From a bacterium (lineage in GTDB: Bacteria; Bdellovibrionota_C; UBA2361; SZUA-149), in NCBI GenBank assembly GCA_003230795.1, contig QIGM01000571.1:1-5076 (forward strand): a stretch of DNA of 5,076 nucleotides. Reading direction: 5' to 3'. The stretch's first letter is position 1. The number at the start of each line of letters is the position of its first letter. Below the pieces are notes generated by a model. The model worked only from the letters and a program-made list of their open reading frames with translations, was not told where the DNA came from and made no database searches. The position numbers and the translations under genes were made by a program. This document shows positions 1 to 5,076 of the stretch, piece after piece.

Positions 1-2
1 TG

Positions 3-1925
3 CTTCACCTTTCCTCTATTCTGCTCGCGGGAAGACAATTCGAACTTGCGGAATCGAATATCCAAAAGGTACTCGACCGAAATGCTGAAGACACTGAAGC
101 CTTAGTGCTAAAGGCCAACATTGAAGCGGCCGGCCCCAGAAAAGATAGAGCACGCGCAAGAGAGATTCTTAAAGGCGTACTCGTCGTAGAGAGTGACAAT
201 ATTGTCGCACTAGCGAGTCTCGCGAATATTGAGCTTGCGGACGGTAATCACCAAGAGGCTGAAGAGCATTACCGAGCAGCGCTGAAGATTAAGCCTGGGA
301 ACGGACCGGTGCAGATGGCACTCGCTGACCTCTACTCCCGACAAGGACGTCTGACTGATGCGCAAGAAGTGCTCTCTACGCTCGTTGACCAAAATCCCGA
401 TCAATCTAGCTTACGATATGTCTACGGAGAGTTTCTCCTTCGCCGTGGGATGGGAGACGAAGCTATCGAGCAATACAAAGAAACGCTCGTCGCTGAACCA
501 ACTCGCCACGACGCCCGTGATCGTTTGTATGACATGTACCTCATCCGCAAAGATACGGAAAAAGCGAGAGCGCTCACCGATGAACTAAATGCAGCAGAAC
601 CTAATAACCCAGGAACAAACTACTTCAAAGGTCGTAACGCGCAACTCGATAAGAAACCGGAGGAAGCGCTCAAACTGTTTCTGGAAAGCATTAAGCTTCA
701 AAACAATTTCGGTCCGGCGTTTCGTCGCGCAGGACTGGTTGAGCTCTCACTCGGTAAGACACGTGAGGCAATTGAGCATTTAAACCAAGCCATCGCTATT
801 GAAGGTGGAGATGTTTCGGCTCGACTCGCGCTTGCGAGAATTCTTTTTCGAAAGCAGGACTTCGCCCAGGCCAAGCAACACCTAGAGCAAGTACTGCGAC
901 GATACCCTCGTCAGCTCGCGGCGAATGTGCAGTTTGCTGATATTGCTGTGGTCGAAGGAGACCTCAAGCAAGCGAGAAAAGTCTACGAGTATCTCGTGGA
1001 ATCCGCCCCAACAAACCCCTCAGGTTATTTCAAACTCGGGATTCTTGAGGAGAAAGCGAAGAATGTCGGCCGAGCAATTGAGCTCTATCGCAAAGCTCTC
1101 TCATTCGACAAAGACATACTCGGGCCTGCACGTCGTCTTGCAACAGTGCGTAGTAAAAAAGGTGACGACCTCGGACGTATCATTGATGAGATGGAGGAGC
1201 TCCAAAAGACAAGCGAGAATTCCAAACCTGAATATGATCTCCTACTTGGAACGTTAACACTTGCGAACCAAGTCGACGCTGATCGCTTCGCAAACGCGCG
1301 TCGTTTGTTTTTACGTGCACTAGAAGAGCGTCCCGATCTCATTGGGGCATACTTCGCGATTGGCTCAATTGACTCCGTAAGTGGTGATTTAGAGTCAGCT
1401 GCGAAGAACTACAGTAAGCTTCTTGAGAAGAACCCGAAGCACATCCCCACACACATGATGCTCGCACTCACACATGAGCGTGCAGGGGCGCTTGAGAAAT
1501 CTGCGGAAGTGTATCGCGATATTCTCAAAGTAAAGCCGCGCTTTGGCCCTGCCTCGAACAACTTGGCTTGGTTACTAGCGGATGAGCTTAACGGCAATCT
1601 CGACGAGGCCCTCCGTCTTGCTGAAACTGCTAAAGAAGAACTGCCTGACGAACCAAGCGTATCCGACACACTCGGCTGGATTCACTACAAGCGAGGAAGC
1701 CCACGGGCTGCACTTCCTTTTCTCGAAGAATCTATTCAGCAGCACAAGGAACAGAATTTTAGCCGACCACCAAATCCTGAAATTTTATTCCACCTTGCAA
1801 CCGTACAAGCAGAGCTTGACGATAAGGCAGCCGCGAAGAAGACACTTGCCAAGGCAATCAAGCACGCGGGTGAAAAGCATCCAAAATATGCGGATATGAA
1901 AAAGTTATTTGAGGAGTTGCCGTAA
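3..1925 (+). CDS. TPR-repeat protein, 5'-truncated by the window edge
   Basis: The frame is open from the first bases of the window to the TAA at 1923-1925, giving 640 visible residues. The GTG at 105 is not the likely start, because the codons before it already read as TPR sequence (FELAESNIQKVL), so the true start is upstream. Nearly the whole visible length is a solenoid of about 15 tetratricopeptide repeats of roughly 34 residues, with the typical pattern of A/G/Y-rich helix A, helix B and a closing Pro-Asn/Asp turn. Examples are EEHYRAALKIKPGN, AIELYRKALSFDKD and AEVYRDILKVKPRFGPA. The C-terminal repeats contain NNLAWLLAD and DTLGWIHYKRG, which are common at the ends of large envelope TPR proteins, including the PEP-CTERM-associated PrsT type. 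TPR arrays mediate protein-protein contacts, so a scaffold or assembly role in polysaccharide export is inferred from the OPX gene one base downstream. Any signal peptide or lipobox would be outside the window. TPR architecture is certain; the specific role is not. Confidence 0.93.
   Translation, partial: LHLSSILLAGRQFELAESNIQKVLDRNAEDTEALVLKANIEAAGPRKDRARAREILKGVLVVESDNIVALASLANIELADGNHQEAEEHYRAALKIKPGNGPVQMALADLYSRQGRLTDAQEVLSTLVDQNPDQSSLRYVYGEFLLRRGMGDEAIEQYKETLVAEPTRHDARDRLYDMYLIRKDTEKARALTDELNAAEPNNPGTNYFKGRNAQLDKKPEEALKLFLESIKLQNNFGPAFRRAGLVELSLGKTREAIEHLNQAIAIEGGDVSARLALARILFRKQDFAQAKQHLEQVLRRYPRQLAANVQFADIAVVEGDLKQARKVYEYLVESAPTNPSGYFKLGILEEKAKNVGRAIELYRKALSFDKDILGPARRLATVRSKKGDDLGRIIDEMEELQKTSENSKPEYDLLLGTLTLANQVDADRFANARRLFLRALEERPDLIGAYFAIGSIDSVSGDLESAAKNYSKLLEKNPKHIPTHMMLALTHERAGALEKSAEVYRDILKVKPRFGPASNNLAWLLADELNGNLDEALRLAETAKEELPDEPSVSDTLGWIHYKRGSPRAALPFLEESIQQHKEQNFSRPPNPEILFHLATVQAELDDKAAAKKTLAKAIKHAGEKHPKYADMKKLFEELP
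1911..1916 (+). promoter_or_regulatory. Ribosome binding site of the OPX lipoprotein gene
   Basis: GAGGAG lies inside the last codons of the TPR gene and ends 10 bases before the ATG at 1927. This purine-rich Shine-Dalgarno match decides the start in favour of ATG 1927 over the in-frame TTG at 1909, which would place the Shine-Dalgarno sequence inside the gene and add six residues before the signal peptide. Confidence 0.75.
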
Positions 1926-1926
1926 C

Positions 1927-2517
1927 ATGAGACGCATAACACTATTCATCGCAGCCGCCCTGCTATGCTTTACGCTAGGTTGTGCCGCAAAAAACACCAG
2001 CCCAATCGAGGAACTTCTAGACGATCAAGCCGGCGCCACCGCGGGCTACGTTGCGAAAGTCGGTGACGTCTTAATGGTAAAGGTTTGGGGAGAGCCACGT
2101 CTCTCGGGCGAAGTCTTCATTCGAGAAGATGGCCGGTTCACGATGTCGCTTATTAACGATGTTGTCGCAATCGATAAATCTCTCGAGCAAATAAACAATG
2201 ACGTTTCGACAAGACTTCAGGAGTTCATTCCTTCCGTCTCGGTTACCACCACTGTCCTCCAGGCGGCCCCGACCAGATACTATCTATCGGGTAAGTTTTT
2301 CAAACCTGGAGAGTTTAGAAGCGCAAATAACATCACGCTTCTTCAGGCGATTGCCACAGGAGGAGGCTTCGCGCCTTTTGCAGATGAAAGCAGTGTGATC
2401 TTAATCCGTAGAACGGCGCAGGGTGAACTTCGCTACGAGCTGGACTATAATCTCGTGGTAGAGGGAAGTGAACCAAATCCGAAACTAAAGGACGGCGACG
2501 TTATCGCCGTGAAATAA
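1927..2517 (+). CDS. Outer-membrane polysaccharide export lipoprotein (Wza/OPX family, short form)
   Basis: This 196-residue protein begins with a lipoprotein signal peptide: positive MRR, a hydrophobic stretch at residues 5-17 and a lipobox ending TLGC with Cys19 as the lipidation site. Ala at +2 is compatible with outer-membrane sorting. Residues about 41-110 form a Poly_export domain (YVAKVGDVLMVKVWGEP, then REDGRF in place of the usual RPDG, then a helix SLEQINNDV). Residues about 117-162 form an SLBB-like domain (RYYLSGKFFKPGEF, LLQAIATGGGF, FADESSVILIRR), and the chain ends with the family's KDGDVIAVK strand. The family forms the outer-membrane or periplasmic part of the channel that exports capsule or exopolysaccharide. 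The protein is much shorter than Wza, with one SLBB domain and no C-terminal membrane helix, as in many short OPX proteins, so it may need a separate outer-membrane partner. It starts one base after the TPR stop, and its own stop overlaps the next ATG (TAATG). Confidence 0.92.
   Translation: MRRITLFIAAALLCFTLGCAAKNTSPIEELLDDQAGATAGYVAKVGDVLMVKVWGEPRLSGEVFIREDGRFTMSLINDVVAIDKSLEQINNDVSTRLQEFIPSVSVTTTVLQAAPTRYYLSGKFFKPGEFRSANNITLLQAIATGGGFAPFADESSVILIRRTAQGELRYELDYNLVVEGSEPNPKLKDGDVIAVK
2492..2510 (+). other. Inverted repeat just upstream of the pheA-tyrA start
   Basis: ACGGCGA at 2492-2498 and TCGCCGT at 2504-2510 are perfect reverse complements, forming a 7-bp stem with a 5-base CGTTA loop that ends six bases before the ATG at 2517. 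It covers the place where a Shine-Dalgarno sequence would sit, and no good Shine-Dalgarno is visible there. In mRNA it could hold the start region closed until ribosomes finishing the lipoprotein gene open it, which would be translational coupling. It is not a terminator, because GAAATAATGA follows rather than a T tract. It also encodes the conserved DGDVIAV end of the lipoprotein, so it may be coincidental. Confidence 0.35.
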
Positions 2518-4181
2518 TGAAAGCTGCCTTCCTCGGACCCGAGGGTTCATACACAGAACTGGCGCTTCGCAAATATCGACCACCGAAGGAAGGTCTTGCC
2601 TGTAGCTCGTTTAAGGATGTTTTCTCGGCTGTTGCTGAGAAGAAGGCCGAGTATGGTTTTGTTCCGTTTGAAAACGTCATAAAGGGTCCGATAACAGAAA
2701 CGCTCGATCTACTCTTCGAATACCGTGGACGAGTACACGTCGAGAGCAGCTATACGATGCCTATCGAGCATTGTCTCGGAGCGCTTCCCGGCTCTGACGC
2801 CAGCAAGCTAAAGGCTATTTACTCCAGAGAGCAAGCGCTTGAACAGTGCTCTCAGTTCCTCGAAACGAGCTACCCAAAGTGCGATTTGGTCGCAACAAGA
2901 AGTACCGCTGCTGCTGCCAAGCAATTGAGCAAATCAAAGACGAAGGGGCACGGAGTTATCGCTGCGAGAGAAACCCTCGAGTCTTTCGGACTTGAGATTC
3001 TCAGAGAGAATATTGCAGACCAGAGCGAGAACAAGACTCGTTTTGTCGTTCTTAAAGCCGGCAGTGCTTCACCGAAGTCAGCGCGAGAAGAACGCGCTGG
3101 TGAAGACGTCACCCATCTAATTGTTGACCCGGGGAAAGATCGCCAAGGCTTACTTTTCGAACTTCTGCAGGTAATTAGCGTTAAGCACAACGCAAATTTG
3201 CTTTTTGTTCACTCTCGACCAGACCCTCGGGGTATTTTCGTTTTTCATCTTAGCCTCGAAGGCTCTATTAGCGACCCCAATATTCGCTCTTGCATAGAGT
3301 CTCTCGAAGAGTTCTGCAGAACAACCACCGGCGAGACCGCGCAGATCACCATCGTTGGCTCCTATATTCAGGAACCATTCGTTGAACCACCGTTTCGTTC
3401 GCTTGGTATTGTGGGCGGAAAGGGGAAAATGGGGCAATGGTTTCAACGTTTTTTCGAACACGCCGGCGTTGAAGTTCACTTTTCAGATGTAGACGATGGA
3501 CTCTCACTCCAAGACCTTGCCGAAACATCCGATGTGATAATTCTTAGCGTCCCAATGTCAGCCACCGATACGGTGCTCGAAGAACTGCTGCCGCTCCTGC
3601 GACCGGGGCAACTTGTGATAGAGAACTGTTCAATCAAAAGCTGCGTCTTACCGAGCCTACTAAGTCACTCCGCTCCGGGTGTTGAAGTCTTGGGAATACA
3701 CACGATGTTTGCTGATGATATTCCGAAGCTGCGTGGAGAGAATATCGTGCTCACGCGAACAGAACGCTCCGGAGAGTTATCAAGCGCAATTGAGAATCTC
3801 TTCTACAAGTACGGAGCCAAGTTATCGCACCTCCCCGGAAAAGAACACGACAAGCTTTCCGCATTTTTTCAGTCTCTTTTTCACGCGACAATGGTCGCGC
3901 TTGCTGAAACGATGCGAGAGTCAATCGAGGACAAAGAGGCCCTCAGTACCTTCAGTACTCCCAACTCCCGAGCCGTCTTAACGACAATGCAACGTGTGCT
4001 CAACCAAGACGAAGAACTGCTGATAGATCTTCAAATGCTCAACAAAGAATATCCCAATACGAGGCGCCTTTTCCTTCAATCGTTATTTCGCCTTTTTTCA
4101 GCACTCAATCAGGAAGACGCAGAAGCCTTCCTCGATAGCGTGCGTAAAAGTAAGGCGTTCCTTAGCACCGAGCCTTCTTGA
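2517..4181 (+). CDS. pheA-tyrA: Fused prephenate dehydratase-ACT-prephenate dehydrogenase
   Basis: The 554-residue protein joins both terminal branches of aromatic amino acid synthesis: prephenate to phenylpyruvate and NAD(P)-dependent oxidation of prephenate to 4-hydroxyphenylpyruvate. Residues 1-180 are a full prephenate dehydratase: FLGPEGSYTE at the start, VPFEN at 49-53, RSTAAAAKQL at 128-137 and the catalytic TRF motif at 174-176. After a polar linker (181-197), residues about 198-285 are an ACT domain, with GLLF at 211-214 and HSRP at 232-235 in the positions of the Phe-binding GALV and ESRP motifs of E. coli P-protein. Residues 294-550 are an E. coli TyrA-like dehydrogenase: Rossmann motif GIVGGKGKMG at 297-306, CSIKS at 371-375, IHTMF at 394-398 with His395 matching the catalytic His, EHD at 443-445, His456, and STPNSR with Arg485 matching the prephenate-binding Arg. 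No chorismate mutase domain is present, so that activity must be encoded elsewhere. The ATG overlaps the previous stop by one base and lacks a clear Shine-Dalgarno, implying coupling. Both halves look intact; activity is inferred. Confidence 0.93.
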   Translation: MKAAFLGPEGSYTELALRKYRPPKEGLACSSFKDVFSAVAEKKAEYGFVPFENVIKGPITETLDLLFEYRGRVHVESSYTMPIEHCLGALPGSDASKLKAIYSREQALEQCSQFLETSYPKCDLVATRSTAAAAKQLSKSKTKGHGVIAARETLESFGLEILRENIADQSENKTRFVVLKAGSASPKSAREERAGEDVTHLIVDPGKDRQGLLFELLQVISVKHNANLLFVHSRPDPRGIFVFHLSLEGSISDPNIRSCIESLEEFCRTTTGETAQITIVGSYIQEPFVEPPFRSLGIVGGKGKMGQWFQRFFEHAGVEVHFSDVDDGLSLQDLAETSDVIILSVPMSATDTVLEELLPLLRPGQLVIENCSIKSCVLPSLLSHSAPGVEVLGIHTMFADDIPKLRGENIVLTRTERSGELSSAIENLFYKYGAKLSHLPGKEHDKLSAFFQSLFHATMVALAETMRESIEDKEALSTFSTPNSRAVLTTMQRVLNQDEELLIDLQMLNKEYPNTRRLFLQSLFRLFSALNQEDAEAFLDSVRKSKAFLSTEPS

Positions 4182-4963
4182 GTAGCCGCGAATCCCGTTT
4201 CCCTGGACTAGCCTCAGCGACGGCACTCGCCGCTTGTTACTTCATTCACCTATTCCACGTCATTCGTACCGCTGTAAACGTCCCTCATCGGGACGAATGG
4301 CAGATACTCACTGAGGGCCTTCGCTCTTCTGTTTTCCCTCTAGAATGGCTCCTCCTCCCGCACAATGAACATTTCATCGTCAGTACGAAACTTCTCGTAT
4401 GGTCTCTCTATTTGACGACTGGATGGGATGCTCGAATCCACTTGGTATTGAATTTCCTTCTCTACGGCATACTCATTTTTGCAGTGGTAAAACTATGCTT
4501 ACGCATTTTGCCTTCTGAATTGTCTTGGCTTGCGTACCTCAGCGCTATTTTTCCTCTCTCCACGCTGAACTGGGAGAATCATCTCTGGGCTTTTCAAACC
4601 TCTATTCACACTTCCCTTCTAAGCACCGTGCTCGCAATTACGCTTCTGGGCAAAATCGAGAATAGAATCTCCTTGTGGTCTGGTGTTGCTCTTACCCTAT
4701 TTGCCCCCCTCTGTTTTTCCTCAGGGTATGCTGCGTCTCTGTTGATTGGTCTTTATCTCCTGCTTCGATCCTTTCAAACCTCTCAGACCCACTCACGTGT
4801 CGAGCTACGGGCAGCGGGAGTTCTAGTATTCACCGTGCTCGCATTTTTAGCTCTCTATCTGAGCGAACATCGACTCACTGGTTCGCTCACCCCACCGACA
4901 GATGGACGATTTTGGCTCTTCTTCACTAACATCATCTCACTTAAGTGTTTTCCTTACCATTAG
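4178..4963 (+). CDS. Polytopic membrane protein, GT-C-like, apparently cut short by a frameshift
   Basis: A TTG start overlaps the TGA of pheA-tyrA by four bases (TTGA at 4178-4181). No strong Shine-Dalgarno is visible, so translation is probably coupled. The 261 residues are very hydrophobic, with likely membrane helices near 11-33, 85-110, 114-128, 139-157, 165-197 and 211-229. After the first helix a polar loop carries HRDEW (37-41) and PHNEH (61-65), followed by NWENHLWAFQ (131-140) and SSGYA (181-185). I recall a similar acidic first-loop, HNEH and WEN pattern in uncharacterised multi-spanning proteins of polysaccharide loci that resemble GT-C glycosyltransferases, which use lipid-phosphate sugar donors at the outer face of the inner membrane. 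An acidic pair in the first loop, here Asp39-Glu40, is where GT-C enzymes keep their catalytic residues. The frame ends at the TAG at 4961-4963 in the middle of a hydrophobic region, while membrane-type coding continues in another frame, so this is probably the N-terminal part of a longer protein. The function is tentative. Confidence 0.7.
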   Translation: MSSRESRFPGLASATALAACYFIHLFHVIRTAVNVPHRDEWQILTEGLRSSVFPLEWLLLPHNEHFIVSTKLLVWSLYLTTGWDARIHLVLNFLLYGILIFAVVKLCLRILPSELSWLAYLSAIFPLSTLNWENHLWAFQTSIHTSLLSTVLAITLLGKIENRISLWSGVALTLFAPLCFSSGYAASLLIGLYLLLRSFQTSQTHSRVELRAAGVLVFTVLAFLALYLSEHRLTGSLTPPTDGRFWLFFTNIISLKCFPYH

Positions 4964-5076
4964 GCCTCCTCGCTTCGTCGCTGTGCCTTTTTGCGATTCT
5001 GCTAGGTCTTCGCGACTCCTACTCCGGCAAGACTTGCTGGGCCGTTTCCCTACTTCTACTTGCAGTTTACCTTAGT
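4945..5076 (+). pseudogene. Continuation of the membrane protein in the -1 frame, open at the window end
   Basis: After the in-frame stop TAA at 4942-4944, this frame reads 44 codons without a stop to the window edge. It encodes two hydrophobic stretches (VFSLPLGLLASSLCLFAILLG and AVSLLLLAVYLS) separated by a short charged loop, LRDSYSGKTCW. That is the expected next part of the polytopic protein starting at 4178. A single missing base between about 4943 and 4960, for example in the AA of CTTAAG or in the TTTT run at 4948-4951, would join the frames as ISLK-VFSLPLG or ISLKCFSLPLG. Alternatives are a sequencing or assembly error, a real recent frameshift mutation, or a separate gene starting at GTG 4945; the last is weak because no Shine-Dalgarno precedes it. 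Confidence 0.6.

Noticed and set aside
105..107. GTG as the start of the TPR protein
   Set aside because: The same frame is open and reads as TPR-like sequence back to base 3, so the gene is cut by the window edge rather than starting here.
925..1669. Open frames in other frames and on the minus strand within the TPR gene
   Set aside because: They are shadows of the TPR coding sequence, with Ser/Arg-rich translations and no domain signal.
1909..1911. TTG as the start of the OPX lipoprotein
   Set aside because: ATG 1927 has a GAGGAG at proper spacing and gives a cleaner signal peptide (MRR then a hydrophobic core); the TTG lies before that Shine-Dalgarno sequence.
2492..2516. Rho-independent terminator between the lipoprotein and pheA-tyrA
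   Set aside because: The stem is followed by GAAATAATGA, not a T-rich tract, and the next gene begins at once.
2870..3479. Long open frames on the minus strand opposite pheA-tyrA
   Set aside because: They have no recognisable domains and low-complexity Ser/Arg-rich or mixed composition. They lie opposite a well-conserved enzyme, so they are shadows of it.
4946..4954. Programmed -1 ribosomal frameshift site
   Set aside because: The TTTT run allows the P-site codon to slip, but there is no good X XXY YYZ heptamer and I see no convincing downstream stem, so a mutation or sequence error is the simpler explanation.
4945..5076. Independent gene starting at GTG 4945
   Set aside because: There is no Shine-Dalgarno upstream, and the sequence is the natural hydrophobic continuation of the preceding frame; a one-base frame break explains it better, though not conclusively.
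4182..5076. Switch from a purine-rich to a pyrimidine-rich sense strand, possibly foreign DNA
   Set aside because: It is explained by protein content: hydrophobic membrane codons are T/C rich, while the TPR gene uses many Lys, Glu and Ala codons.

Overview
The window looks like a stretch of a Gram-negative bacterial chromosome. It carries four tightly packed genes, all on the + strand, with essentially no intergenic DNA (gaps or overlaps of +1, -1 and -4 bases). The Gram-negative call rests on a predicted outer-membrane lipoprotein of the Wza/OPX polysaccharide-export type. Base composition is fairly balanced. I cannot name the genus; a TPR protein next to a short OPX lipoprotein is a layout seen in proteobacterial exopolysaccharide loci, including XrtA/PEP-CTERM-associated ones, but that is only suggestive.

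Layout. (1) 3-1925: the 3' part of a large TPR-repeat protein whose start lies before the window. (2) 1927-2517: a compact 196-residue lipoprotein with Poly_export and SLBB domains, preceded by a good Shine-Dalgarno sequence. (3) 2517-4181: a 554-residue fusion of prephenate dehydratase, an ACT regulatory domain and prephenate dehydrogenase (PheA-ACT-TyrA), with no chorismate mutase domain. (4) 4178 to the window end: a polytopic membrane protein resembling uncharacterised GT-C-like glycosyltransferases. Its frame is interrupted near 4943-4960, and the matching hydrophobic continuation runs to the window edge in the -1 frame.

How they may work together. Genes 1, 2 and 4 fit a surface-polysaccharide or envelope-glycan locus: TPR scaffold, outer-membrane export component and membrane glycosyl transfer. 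The fused PheA-TyrA gene carries both terminal branches from prephenate to phenylpyruvate (Phe) and 4-hydroxyphenylpyruvate (Tyr). Its translationally coupled position between envelope genes is the most unusual point in the window. It may be a housekeeping enzyme in a mixed operon or, less likely, a supplier of aromatic precursors to the neighbouring pathway. No RNA genes, mobile elements, CRISPR arrays, promoters or terminators were recognised; the operon promoter must lie upstream and its end downstream.
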